Assembly (NCBI GenBank): GCA_001936135.1
Contig: CP012811.1
Location: 2,108,001-2,172,000, forward strand
Origin: Saccharomycopsis fibuligera x Saccharomycopsis cf. fibuligera
Lineage: Eukaryota > Ascomycota > Saccharomycetes > Ascoideales > Saccharomycopsidaceae
Direction of reading: 5' to 3'
DNA: 64,000 bases
Made by a program: the position numbers and the translations under genes
In this document: positions 1 to 11,137 of the stretch, in pieces
Numbering within the stretch: the first letter of the stretch is position 1
Layout: every line of letters begins with the position of its first letter
Notes under the pieces: generated by a model
Databases searched by the model: none
Told to the model about the DNA's origin: nothing
Seen by the model: only the letters and a program-made list of their open reading frames with translations

Positions 1-64
1 ATACAAAGAGCAAAGCGTAGTTTGGGATCCTAATCTTGATAGACAGTTCCTTCTATAGTTTATT

Positions 65-3000
65 TTAATTTTGTACTATCGCTAGAGATGAATTTGAAAC
101 TATGTAAAGTAAATGGGAAAGAGAGAGGCTGGTTGCGCACGAAAGAAAGGAGCTTGGGATCCACACAGGAGAGAAGGCAGTAAGATTTTGCAATCTCGTT
201 TTGGTTATCCTGAGCAAAAAGCAAAGGAAACAATAGTATTTTAAAAATATAAGCAAATAGGAAGAGGAAAGTGTTTTTATAATTTTTTTTTTCTTTTTTA
301 TCTTCTTTTTATAGTTTTTTGCTGGTGAAAATTTTGCAGTAGTAGAGTTAATAGCAGCAGTAGTACCAAGGAACACCAGAATCTGGAATCTACCACCTGG
401 ATCTGATGAATTGGTTGAATAGTCTTTTTCCACTTTATAAATTCGAGGGTCTTGTGCCATTGTAATCGCTTGTGATCCAAATGCTCTCAACAACAAGTAA
501 CCATTAGAATAAGTATAACCAGAATTTCCCACCCAATCTGGTGGATTTCCACCATCAACAAGCAGATCGGCAACAATACCCATGTCTCTTATATTAAGCG
601 ACTTGTCTGGATCAAGGACCAATTCTTGATAGTCATTCTTGACTTTGAAGTCGACAAAATCCAAAGCCACATTTGCAGAGATTGAGCCAATATGGACACA
701 ATTTCCGTTGGCTTTTCGGACTGCCACATAATCATTATAACCAACGCCGGAGACCGTATCAATTCCACCATAGCTAATACTTTTATCAGCCTCGGTATTT
801 CCAAAAGGGATAGAAACTTTTGTAGGTATTTGCACTGTCAAAAGAGCTTTCTTCCTCTTTGGTACTGGTATCTCAAAAAGCTTAGTGCCAGCACTATGCT
901 TAACGTCAGCAACTTGCTCCACGTTGGCAGTATCACAGACATTTTCAATATCGACAGCTTCTTCAGTGTTCAAATCAATCAATGGTTTTTTTGAAACCAC
1001 CGATTTGGGAGAAGTCAACGGCGTTGCTTTTGGCTCTTCTTCCGGAGAAGTCATTTTAAGCAACGGAAGCTCAATAGCAGCTTCAACAGTAGAATTGACA
1101 GTAGTGGCAGTAGTGGCTGCACGGCTGCTATCCTTATCATCTTTATTAGAGATCTTGACACCAAGTTTCTTTGGGATAGAGTTAAAGCCTTTGGACTCAA
1201 TATCAGCACATTTTTCAAATTGTAGTATAGGCATGATACCATCAAGGTCAGAAGCCTTCTTAGTATTTTGAAAAGCATTGACTGGCTTAACTTGATCATC
1301 AACGGTAAAAATATTGTTGTTGTCTGTTATATCTTTACCTGTGTTTGTGCTTCTGTTGTCTTTCAACACATCAGTAGCATGAGAATCTTTTTGAGCTAAA
1401 ACCTTAATGTCTGGCACACTATCGTTGATTTCAAAAGCTGCTAATACTTCTTCTGTAGCCATTCTTTGTCCATCGGCAAATCTCATCAGATATGTATCAT
1501 CATCTTTTCTGTTCTCACTATCTTTTGATGGCAATAAGGATTCCAATAAAGCCTTACTGCTGTTTTTTGATTGAATAGCTGATACCGGAGACGATACGCT
1601 ATTCAAGTCAACTGGTAATGGTGATGAGGCATCTTTAACGTTATTCAAGCGGTCTAGAAAATGATCACTTCCAAAAACGGCAACACCCGGACTGGACAAT
1701 GATACCATGCTACTGGCCCGACTTCTCGATTTATCATTGTCGTTGGTTTTGTCGGGAGTGGTTTTGAAAAGGTTTTTTGACTTTTTGCGAAGTGGGCTCA
1801 TTTTGGTACAGAGATGAAAATCTTCTGGCAGCAACAATGAGCTGCTGTCATGATGATCAAAGCTTTTCATTTTAGAGTCTGAGAGTGCACTGCTACACCT
1901 TTTTTGCCTTGTACTCAGAAATAATGATGAAGAGCTCTTGTTTTCGTTACAAGTACCAGCTTTATTATCGTTATGTTCATTATCATCATTACCACCATTA
2001 GCGTCAGCATCCGGTAAATTTTTCAAAAACGCATCAAGTTCCAATCCCAACCCACAATCAAATTCCGATCTTCTAAATTCGACCATTTTTGTACTTTTTA
2101 TCTTTTCGTCTTCTGTTTTTTTTGCCAATTTTTCAAAAAACTCAACTGAGTCTCGTATCTTGGCTTTGAAATTCAAATGGTGCTGAGACTTTTTCATTAG
2201 TGGTGCAGGTGGAGTGAGGGTTGAAGAGAAGTTGAGCGTTTGACTTGCTGGGGCCACTGGTCTTGAAACAGCTCCGGCAGAGACAGCAGCAGGGTGATTA
2301 ATGATTGTGAGTTTTTTCTTATTATGATTATTATTGTTATCATTGTTTTTGTTGCTGCTGCTGTTGTCAGTAATGCTGAGAGTTGGTGTAAGCAATGCCG
2401 GATTGTATTGATTTGATTCTGTGCTTCTATGACTTTCAATGTTCTTGTTATTTTGATCAGGCTGCTGTGCCCCCATTGGCTCTGGTTTTTTAACGTAGAC
2501 CATCTTAACTTTTCTGAATTGTACTCTTACAGCACGACTGGAATCGGCAATGTAATTTTTGTAAGTTTCTGCTGTAGATGGAGCATTATGGTTTAAGCTG
2601 ATGCCAATGCTTGTGTTTGATGATGACGTTGCGGCATCAGCCGAACTATAGTAGTCGTCGAAATCGTCTTCTTCTTCTTCTTCTTCTTCTTCTTCTTCTT
2701 CTTCTCTATAATCATTATCGGTTTCATATTTGTTGTGATGATTTTTACTAGCGTTAAACATAAATGATTTATCTTGGTAATGAGGATTCTGTTCTTTAGT
2801 AACAAAATTAAAAATATCTTCATCATTGTCATCCGTACTGTTGCAAATCATTGCCGATGACCTACTATTGTTAGCATCTTCAATGCCGCTATTGTTAGTG
2901 TCTTGCTCCAGTAATGCTAATTTTGGAACATCAGTAACAGCCTTATGGGTATTTTTCGTTTCAGAGTCTTCTTGAGTAAGAGAACCATCAGCACTGAAAT

Positions 3001-3268
3001 TTCGAGACTCAAACGAAAAGCTGTCATTGTCACTGTCGTTGGTCATTGGGTCAAAACTGAAAAGCTCATGGAGCAACTGGTCATTCTCTTCAGGGAGGTC
3101 AAAACTATCACTCATCATGATCTCCGCTGCCTTTTGAATGAGGTCCAATTGACGAAGTTTAAACTGGAGTTTCAAGTTTTTGTTATTGGCGGTGCTAGCA
3201 AGCTCAAATCGTTGACGAAGCGAACGTAGCTCGGTGAAGATGTTTTCCAACTTTTCTCTAGTAGACAT
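65..3268 (-). CDS. Unidentified 1067-aa low-complexity protein with one globular C-terminal region
   Basis: I do not recognise this protein. The ATG at 3268 opens a probable N-terminal coiled coil (about residues 1-50, regular Leu/Phe spacing). A long Ser/Asn/Asp-rich disordered stretch follows, with a poly-Glu run at about 189-201 coded by GAA repeats. Residues about 800-975 are the only part that looks folded: mixed hydrophobic and charged residues, many Gly and aromatics, and none of the homopolymers seen elsewhere. The last 80 or so residues begin with a Lys-rich run coded by an A10 tract (minus-strand view of 283-292) and then become a hydrophobic, Ser-rich tail that resembles translated 3' UTR. 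With one A fewer, the frame would stop at 277-279, giving about 996 aa. The gene has more than 2 kb of upstream spacer, which suggests complex regulation. A scaffold or regulatory protein is a guess only. Confidence 0.6.
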   Translation of the reverse strand: MSTREKLENIFTELRSLRQRFELASTANNKNLKLQFKLRQLDLIQKAAEIMMSDSFDLPEENDQLLHELFSFDPMTNDSDNDSFSFESRNFSADGSLTQEDSETKNTHKAVTDVPKLALLEQDTNNSGIEDANNSRSSAMICNSTDDNDEDIFNFVTKEQNPHYQDKSFMFNASKNHHNKYETDNDYREEEEEEEEEEEEDDFDDYYSSADAATSSSNTSIGISLNHNAPSTAETYKNYIADSSRAVRVQFRKVKMVYVKKPEPMGAQQPDQNNKNIESHRSTESNQYNPALLTPTLSITDNSSSNKNNDNNNNHNKKKLTIINHPAAVSAGAVSRPVAPASQTLNFSSTLTPPAPLMKKSQHHLNFKAKIRDSVEFFEKLAKKTEDEKIKSTKMVEFRRSEFDCGLGLELDAFLKNLPDADANGGNDDNEHNDNKAGTCNENKSSSSLFLSTRQKRCSSALSDSKMKSFDHHDSSSLLLPEDFHLCTKMSPLRKKSKNLFKTTPDKTNDNDKSRSRASSMVSLSSPGVAVFGSDHFLDRLNNVKDASSPLPVDLNSVSSPVSAIQSKNSSKALLESLLPSKDSENRKDDDTYLMRFADGQRMATEEVLAAFEINDSVPDIKVLAQKDSHATDVLKDNRSTNTGKDITDNNNIFTVDDQVKPVNAFQNTKKASDLDGIMPILQFEKCADIESKGFNSIPKKLGVKISNKDDKDSSRAATTATTVNSTVEAAIELPLLKMTSPEEEPKATPLTSPKSVVSKKPLIDLNTEEAVDIENVCDTANVEQVADVKHSAGTKLFEIPVPKRKKALLTVQIPTKVSIPFGNTEADKSISYGGIDTVSGVGYNDYVAVRKANGNCVHIGSISANVALDFVDFKVKNDYQELVLDPDKSLNIRDMGIVADLLVDGGNPPDWVGNSGYTYSNGYLLLRAFGSQAITMAQDPRIYKVEKDYSTNSSDPGGRFQILVFLGTTAAINSTTAKFSPAKNYKKKIKKKKKIIKTLSSSYLLIFLKYYCFLCFLLRITKTRLQNLTAFSPVWIPSSFLSCATSLSLSHLLYIVSNSSLAIVQN
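2668..2703 (-). repeat. GAA trinucleotide tract coding poly-Glu
   Basis: A run of TTC on the plus strand (GAA in the coding sense) gives about 12 consecutive Glu, followed by an Asp/Tyr stretch, inside the unidentified left-end gene. It is in frame. Confidence 0.85.
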
Positions 3269-5385
3269 TTTGAGCTTGATTAGTGACTCTTCTTTTGTCT
3301 CTTAGTCTCTAATCTGGTATGCTGGTAAGTCAGTTAGCGTAAGCCATTTATAGATGGAGTTGGAACGAACAATTGGGGGGCTATCGGAGATGAATGAATA
3401 TGATCTGGTACTCTTAAGAGATGGGGAAAAGGTATGCACAGTCCAGCTATCTATTGCAAATAGATGTTGGAGTTTATTGAAGCGGAAAAGAGATGAGCAG
3501 ATAGAATCATATTAATACACACTGCCACTTGAAAAAAATTGTACCAATGCTCATACTGCCCCACGACAGTACTGCCCTGTTACTACTCTAGTCTTCCTGA
3601 GCTTAGCGTTGTTGCTGCTAGCGAAATCCACTACCAGTGTATGGCAGGCGTGGATTCCACGGAGAGCTGCGTAAGGGATCGACGGTTTTGGGCTCCCAAA
3701 GGAGGCGAGCGCTCTATACTACAGCTACTGGCTGCCAGAGTGTCTCGCACAGGCGTGTCTTGTTCCAAGACTTGCCTACGGCCACACAGCGGCTTGCCAG
3801 GGAGACGCCAGCCATTTGAATCTAATTTGGTTTTTGAGCAGCTCCTTTTTACCAAAAATGGCGGCTTTAATGGTGAATAGCTCAGTGCAAATGTCAGAGT
3901 TGTGCAAGTGTCAGTGTCGTCGCTGTCCCTTTGCCGGAGTTGAAAACTGCGGTTTCTTGACTCAAGATAGAGTTCACATACCTGCATAAACAGTGCGCTA
4001 GTGTGCAGGAAACGGTAACCGTACAAAATTATTTTTCCACTTTTTTTTTTTTTTTGTTTTTTTGTAATTTCGTGGCAATTAATTGTGAAATTTCTAATTA
4101 GCTAATTAGGTTACGGCAGTACAATTAATCAGAGAAGCTTGGAATACATACTGCCACCGGCACCCCTTTGCTCTTCACTCGCTGATTCAGTAATGGGCGT
4201 GTATCAACAATTCCTACCAGGTCTGCAAGTACTGCGGTATAGTAGCCAATTTGGCTTGATCTATGCTGGCAGAGCAAGAAAATATGAATGCCTGAATTGG
4301 CATTTATATGGCATGAGCAGTAATAAGTAACCCATTGATCTTACAGGGATGTTACAGTGTTGTGCTCTAAAGCATTTTTTTTTTTTGATTATGCGTCTAT
4401 AGATTATAGTCTGCTTTTGGCGAAAAATCTGTTTTTGGTATAATTATACACTGATCGCGTTACATTACTTGATAAAAAATGAACGGTTTAAGTGATACAC
4501 AGTATGATGTAGTTTACAATAATTGGAACCAAATTCATGTTGTGCCAATTTCAGAATTTGTAATCCACTTCCAGCTTCCTGGCAACCAACACAAAACCCG
4601 TTGGCAACGGGTTCGTCGCTCACAAAAACATCGAGTTTTAATTGTCGTGGTTTATCAATCAGTCTTTCCGGGGCTTATAAGCAATCAATCTTGCCATATA
4701 GGATACCCAAATCAAGACATGGCAAAACAAACAGGACAAACCCAACAGTTTCCTATTTCACTTATTTTCCAATGTAGCCAATCTTCCACATCTTGTTACG
4801 GCTCCTAAAATCATCGGCACCGCGGTCTTCCAAATGCTTTTGCAAGTAAGATGGAATCGTACGCTTTTAGCTCTTCCCCTAAATTTAATCACACTGCATA
4901 TTACACACTCTATGCACTGCTCAAAGAAGCTACTAATGAAAATTTTCAAACTTTTAACCAAAACGTAATCGTGACAGTGTCTCGGTTCCTTTTTATCCAG
5001 CTTGCTAATAACAGCACTAGCTAGCTAGCCGGTTGTTGCTGCTACTACTACTGGGACGTCTAGGAATGTGGTGCTATAGTAGTACTCTTCTATATTCAAC
5101 CGTGCTGTTGTACACAATAAAGCCTGGGCGGCTCTTGAGAGTGCCCTTAGTATGTTTGCGGTTCCCTGTACGCCCAACATGTAAATGCTACAAAATGTTT
5201 TCCTTGGAGCTTATACAAGACTCATAAACAGACTGATATACAGACACTCACAAACAAAAGAAAAAATCTAACAAGATGAAAGAAAAACCAACCGTAAATT
5301 ATAAAAACGGTAAAAAATGACTTTAAATGAAAATAAAACTAGAGAGAAATAACTCAACTGGAAAGGAAAACAAAAAGCCACCATT
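3269..5385. other. 2.1 kb spacer, probable long promoter of the left-end gene
   Basis: No convincing coding sequence: the longest open frames here begin with TTG or GTG and have no plausible protein character. The spacer lies upstream of the minus-strand gene starting at 3268 and downstream of the minus-strand zinc-finger gene ending at 5386, so it mainly serves as promoter of the former. A relatively GC-rich stretch (about 3600-4020) is followed by a T tract at about 4039-4054. The heptamer TACTGCC occurs at 3554-3560, 3570-3576 and 4149-4155 on the plus strand and at 4115-4121 on the minus strand. I see no tRNA-like B box. Confidence 0.5.
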
Positions 5386-7206
5386 CTAAGTACCACCCTT
5401 CAAGCGATTCATCCTTTTCGTTGTCTTTCCTTTTGGATTGTTATGAGTTTTGTAATGCTGCATACAATTGTCGCTTCTCAGAAACCTCAGTCCACACTCA
5501 GGAAAAGGACAAACATAAGGTTTAGTCCCCAGATGAATAGTAACATGGCGCGCTAAATGAGCAGCCGTCATGTACCTTTTGCCGCAATGTTGGCATTGGA
5601 ATTTGCGACTGAGTGGAGAGCTCTCCTGTGCAAGGCCACCAGAGGCCAAAACCTTTGGAGTAGCGGCCGGTGGTGGTACTATAGTCGCCATTAGGTTAGG
5701 TGGATTTGATGTTGAAGAATCAGAGATGTGTGATGGTAATGGAGAAGGAGCTACTGTAACAGGTACATTAGCCGATACTGCGAATGATGGCAACGAAAGT
5801 GTTCTGTGTCGAAGCAGTGGCTGTTTGCTTCTAGTGCTTGCACTTTCAGTATATTTATGATGGTGGTGGTGTTGAAGTTGAAAATTAGTACTTATGTTAA
5901 GGGCCTTGGCGGAGTTAGTAGCAGAAGCGGAAATTATTCCTTGCTCTGGTGGTGCTGTATTTCTTACAATAGAAACCTCATCACCATAAATCTGTCCTGA
6001 ATTTGGCGATAATGATAATTTTGATAATGCTACTTGATTGGGGAATATTCCAGTATTTGGTTTTGTTGCTGCTGCGGTTCTGACAGGGATTGACGCCGAT
6101 GTTGGCCCTGACCCCGGCAGCGATAAAGATAGGAGGGACGAGCATCCTCCGGCAAACATGGCCGGTGCATTTACCTTAGCATTGCGTTGGCCACTTGATC
6201 CAAATGGATTGCCCAGGGGCTGGTGTTGACAATGATGGTTTGGCTTTTGATGATCGGTGCTTTGTGCTTGGTAGTTTGAGTTTTTTATAAGCTCGTAGTT
6301 AAAGCCATTTTGGACATATTTTTCCGGCACTGACAAAGCGTTAGTTTTACTGTCATTGTATTTAACCAGTGTTGGAGAGAAAAAGGAAGTGCATTGCGGA
6401 AACAGTAGTTCGTTTTGTTGATTTGGTGTTTGAATGCGCTGTAAGCCCAGGCAGCGTAAATTTGGCTTTTCTCTTGTATAATCAGTTTCCTCGGATTCGG
6501 TTTTTAAGTTTCTGTCAAATGCTGGTTGAGCCTGTTGGACCGCAACATAATCAAAAGTTGCTGGTTCCGATATTTGTTTTGCATGCTTTACATTTTGATT
6601 ATTTGATGGTGGATTGAGTAACGAAGAAATCTTAATTAATGACTTTTCTTTTGCTTTTCCCCTCGGGTAGTTATTCAGTTGTATAGAACCATCAGAATTT
6701 GGTTCTTTGCTATGCGCTGCTTTTGATAAATGAAGCAGTTGCTGCGACTGAGTATGCAGGATGTAACTAGTCTTATCATGTAGTTGTCTCTTTTCTTTTC
6801 TCATGTTGTGGGTAGCTTCATTAAAGTTCTTTTGTGCCAAATTCCCCTTGCCCTGTGGGCAAACCGATGATAATTTTTTGTGATGGTGGTGTTGATAGGT
6901 ATAGTTTGCAGGCTGTCTATGAGACGCAGCAGCCGATTCCGGCAACAATGTAGACTTGTGCTTTATATGTGCTGTTCGTGGACTCACCGGTAGCAGAACC
7001 TGGTATTTATCTTGGTGTTTTTGTGTTTTATCTGGTTTGTGAGTTTTGTAATTAGATACTAATGCTAAGTTATTCATTGACTTTGTCTTTAAAACTGAGA
7101 CAATGATCCTGGCTTTGGGACAGGTTATAATATACAAGACGGTGATAATGATATTTCTGCTTTTACTGCTACTTGAATTGTTACCGCTAATGGCAAAGAG
7201 CTCCAT
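5386..7206 (-). CDS. Nrg1/Nrg2-like C2H2 zinc-finger transcription factor
   Basis: A probable DNA-binding regulator of 606 aa. Nearly all of it is disordered (Asn, Gln, His and Ser-rich, with His runs), and two adjacent C2H2 fingers lie at the extreme C terminus. Finger 1 uses C538, C541, H554 and H558 (C-x2-C-x12-H-x3-H). Finger 2 uses C566, C571, H584 and H588 (C-x4-C-x12-H-x3-H). The finger-1 helix AAHLARH and the finger-2 helix RSDNCMQHYKTH closely resemble the SGHLARH and RHDNCLQHYRTH helices of Nrg1/Nrg2, repressors of glucose-repressed and filamentation genes that bind CCCT-type sites. The ORF opens at ATG 7206; an ATG at 7077 is an alternative because the first 43 residues look unlike the rest. 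The gene is divergent from GLC3 across 1.8 kb. Family assignment is good, orthology to Nrg1 itself less sure. Confidence 0.75.
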   Translation of the reverse strand: MELFAISGNNSSSSKSRNIIITVLYIITCPKARIIVSVLKTKSMNNLALVSNYKTHKPDKTQKHQDKYQVLLPVSPRTAHIKHKSTLLPESAAASHRQPANYTYQHHHHKKLSSVCPQGKGNLAQKNFNEATHNMRKEKRQLHDKTSYILHTQSQQLLHLSKAAHSKEPNSDGSIQLNNYPRGKAKEKSLIKISSLLNPPSNNQNVKHAKQISEPATFDYVAVQQAQPAFDRNLKTESEETDYTREKPNLRCLGLQRIQTPNQQNELLFPQCTSFFSPTLVKYNDSKTNALSVPEKYVQNGFNYELIKNSNYQAQSTDHQKPNHHCQHQPLGNPFGSSGQRNAKVNAPAMFAGGCSSLLSLSLPGSGPTSASIPVRTAAATKPNTGIFPNQVALSKLSLSPNSGQIYGDEVSIVRNTAPPEQGIISASATNSAKALNISTNFQLQHHHHHKYTESASTRSKQPLLRHRTLSLPSFAVSANVPVTVAPSPLPSHISDSSTSNPPNLMATIVPPPAATPKVLASGGLAQESSPLSRKFQCQHCGKRYMTAAHLARHVTIHLGTKPYVCPFPECGLRFLRSDNCMQHYKTHNNPKGKTTKRMNRLKGGT

Positions 7207-8094
7207 AACAGATGGTGATTGTTTAGTGGAATATCACAATGTTTCAATAGACAGTGACGTATAAATAGTAGGTCTGTGTTGAAAAATTATAGTTCATGTT
7301 CAGTAGTCGTGATGGCAAATTTAAATGGCAAAGAGCTTGATTTGAACTAACAATTGAGCTGCAAACAACAGAGATTGGAAAAAAAAAATAGGGAACAAAA
7401 GACCCGTTAAAAGTAAAAATTAAACCGAAAGCAGATCACAATATATAAATACCGACAAAAATTATTTCTGATTGGCAAAAGGCCCGGAGAAGTTGACAGA
7501 ACCGCATGCAAAGCCAGGCATAGCATTAGGGGTAGTGCTTATTTATACGATGAGCTATTGTATACTACAGTACAATGTACACAAAAGTATGCGGCCACCA
7601 GCGAGTGAAAAATGGAAGCTGAGAAAAGGTATAAGCAACAGACAGCAGTGGTCTGAAGCAATGCCCTAAGAACGGGGTTTAGGCGAAATTTATGCAACTG
7701 TTGCAAGGTCGTGCCCTGACCATGGGCCTGGGAACAGCACCCAACTGGGGTTTTGTCGGAGAGTATTTTGCTAATATTATAATATTCATGGCAAAGATTT
7801 CTCATGTTAGAATGAGCCGAAGCACATCGTGCAGCAGGTTGCATCTGCTAGCGTCGCCGGGTTTTTTCAAACAGAAATGGAATATTCGCACTCCAATGAG
7901 TATGGATAAAGATCTAAACTGCCCTTCAACCTGGCAAGCTTTTACTCAAAACCTAGATTCTTTTGAAACTCTTGCTTGAAAGATTTCTTAATGTGTTAGT
8001 GGTTCGGGCTCAACAGCCGTACTACAAAAGTCCCCGCTTACGAATTCCCCTTTACCAAAGCGGATATTTCATAATACTTTGTAGTTACAGATAA

Positions 8095-8132
<38 letters not shown>

Positions 8133-9004
8133 TTGATAATAATAACACCGAAACTTTTACTTGAAAAGGCAACTTGACTTTTACGACTACTTTAACTTCC
8201 AACCCACCCGGTGCCCAGTTTGCAATGCTGATATGTATTAGGCACCGCTGTTTGCCCTGAGAATGGAAAGCCCACCATGCATCGCTCCCTGAAACACAAA
8301 ATAGGAGAGCGGCCAGCGACTACAGCAAACCGATATTAGCTTCTCGTAATATTTACCATACGCTTCGTTATACTTAGTGAGACAGCAAATTCCAACATTG
8401 CTTACTAGCTGATGGCTCAAACCCACAACTTACGAAACTTTGTGTAACGCATAGCGATGAGCATTAGTGCTTGGTGCTTGACATCCCAGTGGAAAAAACT
8501 ACCATTTAGGCAAAATCGTCATGTCTGGATGCTGATAAGTGAGTGAAAAAGTCCGATCGCGCTGCCAGCGCCACAAGTTTATCAGAAAGACTTCTCAACC
8601 TGCTTTTGAAGTCGAGGCTAGACTTCATCATGCTGCCTCACCATTGATGGCACCGAAAAGCCTATGGAAGAATGGCATTGATTTCGATTTTGACAGATGA
8701 CGCAGTGGTATGCACCCCAGCGCAACCCTCACACACACAGTATGCCGCTGTCTGGGGCTGTCAATCGAACAGACAAACAAACTTGTTAACAAGGGCGTGG
8801 ACACTAATTAGCGGCGCTCCTTTTTTTTTTTGCTCCTCTCTCACGCCATCACCAGATAGGTTTTCCTTATAAGTTGTGAACTTCTTTCTCTTTTCTCTTT
8901 TCTCTTTCTCTTTCTCTCTTTCTTCTCTTCTCATTCTTTCTTCTAATCAGAGCATTGCTACCCTTTTTGTGAGAAAAAACCTCTCTTTGATCTTGCTTAT
9001 CGCC
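7207..9004. promoter_or_regulatory. Divergent intergenic region between the zinc-finger gene and GLC3
   Basis: This 1.8 kb region carries promoters for both flanking genes. It contains TATAAATA near 7261-7268, AGGGG at 7528-7532 and CCCCT at 8047-8051 (the stress-element core, also the CCCT core of Nrg-type sites), a T30 tract at 8100-8129 likely to exclude nucleosomes, a TTATAA at about 8870, and a CTTT-rich pyrimidine leader (about 8879-8940) just upstream of the GLC3 ATG. No coding sequence is supported here. Confidence 0.5.
8100..8129. repeat. T30 homopolymer
   Basis: Thirty consecutive T in the divergent promoter region upstream of GLC3. Long dA:dT tracts in yeast promoters typically disfavour nucleosomes. 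Confidence 0.9.
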
Positions 9005-11137
9005 ATGTCCGACCTCGAACAGTACCCCCAGGCCGTCAGAGGCGCTCTTGCCATTGACCCCTGGCTCAAACCGTATGCCCACGAAATCGCTAGACGGAGA
9101 TCTAAAGTCGACCATTGGATCAAGACGTTTGATGACGCCGAGGGAGGATTGCTCAAGGTCGCTGAATCTTATAAACACTATGGTCTTCACGCAAATCACG
9201 CTGACAAGTCCATTACTTACAAAGAGTGGGCTCCCAACGCCGTCAAAGCTGCCTTGGTGGGTGATTTCAACGAGTGGAATAGCGACGCTCATGCGCTAAA
9301 GAAGGACCGATACGGTAACTTCTCCATTACCATTCCAGCAACCAGTGATGGCCAATTCGCCATTCCTCACGACTCGCTTATCAAGATCAGGCTCACTTTA
9401 GCTAATGGCCAAGTAGTCGATAGATTACCTGCCTGGATCACCAGAGCCACGCAGCCAAAGGAGACCGATTTCGATAAGCATTCATACCAAGCAAGATTCT
9501 GGAACCCAGATCCAAAGGATACTTATCAATTCAAACACAGCCGTCCTCAATCCCTCAAGGGAAATGGCAGTGATAATGATTTGCGTATCTATGAATGCCA
9601 CGTTGGGATCTCTACCCCTGAGCCAAAAGTGGGCTCTTATAAAGAGTTTACCAAAAATGTGCTCCCTCGTATCAGAGATTTGAATTACAATGCAATTCAA
9701 TTAATGGCCATTATGGAGCACGCATATTATGCTTCTTTCGGATACCAAGTAACCAATTTTTTCGCTATCAGCTCCAGATACGGCACCCCAGAAGACTTGA
9801 AGGAGCTCATCGATACTGCTCACAGCTATGGCATTGTGGTGTTTCTCGACGTTGTGCATTCCCATGCTTCGAAAAACGTCCTTGATGGCCTTAATCAGTT
9901 TGATGGTACGGATTACCAGTATTTCCATGGTGGTGGTAAAGGAAACCACGACCTTTGGGATTCCAAACTTTTTAATTATGGCAAATATGAAGTTTTGCGC
10001 TTCTTACTTTCCAACTTAAAGTTCTACTTGGATGTTTACAAGTTTGACGGTTTCAGATTCGATGGCGTTACCTCGATGTTATATTTGCATCATGGTATTG
10101 GTGCTGGTGGGGCGTTCAGTGGCGACTACAACGAGTACCTCAGCGAGCATTCCGCTGTCGACGTTGAGGCATTGACATACTTGATGCTTGCCAATAAGCT
10201 TGTTCATGAAAGTGGCATTTCAGAAAATGCAAAATTCACCACTATTGCTGAAGACGTTTCTGGCTATCCAACTTTGTGCCTATCTGCTGAAGATGGCGGT
10301 ATTGATTTTGATTACCGTTTATCCATGGCTATCCCAGACATGTGGATCAAGACCCTCAAAGAACTAAAGGATGACGAGTGGGACATGGGAAAAATTACCC
10401 ATACTTTGACCAACCGTCGTTACCGTGAACGTTGTATTGCATATTGCGAGTCTCACGATCAAGCTCTTGTTGGAGACAAAACATTAGCATTCTGGCTCAT
10501 GGACAAGGAAATGTACACCAACATGAGCGACCTTACAGATTTGACTCCAATCATTGATCGTGGACTTTCATTGCACAAACTTATCCGTTTGATTACTCAT
10601 TCCTTGGGCGGTGAAGGTTACTTAAATTTTGAAGGTAATGAGTTTGGCCATCCAGAATGGCTTGATTTCCCAAGAGTTGGAAACAACGAATCTTACCAGT
10701 ATGCTCGCCGTCAATTCAACTTAGTGGATGATAAGTTGTTAAGATACAAGTACTTGTATAATTTTGATAAGGCAATGCAATTACTTGAGCTGAAGTTCAA
10801 ATGGCTTTCTTTGGATGCATGGACTTATGTTAGTCTTAAGCATGAAGGTGACAAGGTTATTGTATTTGAAAGAAACGGTTTATTATTTATTTTCAATTTT
10901 CATCCAACCAACTCATACACTGATTACAGGGTAGGTGTTGATGCACCTGGTGTTTATAAGATTGTGTTAAATTCTGACCGCAAGGAAGAATTTGGTGGAC
11001 ATGGTCGAATTGACGAGGAAAAATCACGGTTCTTCACTACCGACTTTCCTTGGAATAACAGACAAAATTACATTCAAGTTTACATTCCAAATAGAACAGT
11101 TATTGTATTGGCATTAGAAAATGATCCAAGATTATAA
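9005..11137 (+). CDS. GLC3: 1,4-alpha-glucan (glycogen) branching enzyme
   Basis: Glycogen branching enzyme, 710 aa: it cuts an alpha-1,4 glucan segment and reattaches it by an alpha-1,6 bond in cytosolic glycogen synthesis. An N-terminal CBM48-type beta domain (about 60-150, with EWAPNA and FNEWN) precedes a GH13 catalytic barrel. The four GH13 motifs are visible: DVVHSH at 282, the nucleophile in RFDGVTSM (D353), the acid/base in AEDVSG (E416), and [10 protein letters not shown] with D485. A C-terminal all-beta domain follows. Length matches yeast and animal branching enzymes (about 700). I start at the ATG at 9005, which gives the usual N terminus; the frame is open further upstream to 8876, but that part reads the CTTT-rich leader. 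Only one in-frame CTG (10790-10792, residue 596) occurs in 711 codons, typical of CUG-Ser clade yeasts. Confidence 0.97.
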   Translation: MSDLEQYPQAVRGALAIDPWLKPYAHEIARRRSKVDHWIKTFDDAEGGLLKVAESYKHYGLHANHADKSITYKEWAPNAVKAALVGDFNEWNSDAHALKKDRYGNFSITIPATSDGQFAIPHDSLIKIRLTLANGQVVDRLPAWITRATQPKETDFDKHSYQARFWNPDPKDTYQFKHSRPQSLKGNGSDNDLRIYECHVGISTPEPKVGSYKEFTKNVLPRIRDLNYNAIQLMAIMEHAYYASFGYQVTNFFAISSRYGTPEDLKELIDTAHSYGIVVFLDVVHSHASKNVLDGLNQFDGTDYQYFHGGGKGNHDLWDSKLFNYGKYEVLRFLLSNLKFYLDVYKFDGFRFDGVTSMLYLHHGIGAGGAFSGDYNEYLSEHSAVDVEALTYLMLANKLVHESGISENAKFTTIAEDVSGYPTLCLSAEDGGIDFDYRLSMAIPDMWIKTLKELKDDEWDMGKITHTLTNRRYRERCIAYCESHDQALVGDKTLAFWLMDKEMYTNMSDLTDLTPIIDRGLSLHKLIRLITHSLGGEGYLNFEGNEFGHPEWLDFPRVGNNESYQYARRQFNLVDDKLLRYKYLYNFDKAMQLLELKFKWLSLDAWTYVSLKHEGDKVIVFERNGLLFIFNFHPTNSYTDYRVGVDAPGVYKIVLNSDRKEEFGGHGRIDEEKSRFFTTDFPWNNRQNYIQVYIPNRTVIVLALENDPRL

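Noticed and set aside
3631-4026. 131-codon minus-strand frame in the left spacer
   Set aside because: Starts at TTG; composition and lack of any domain character suggest chance in a GC-richer stretch.
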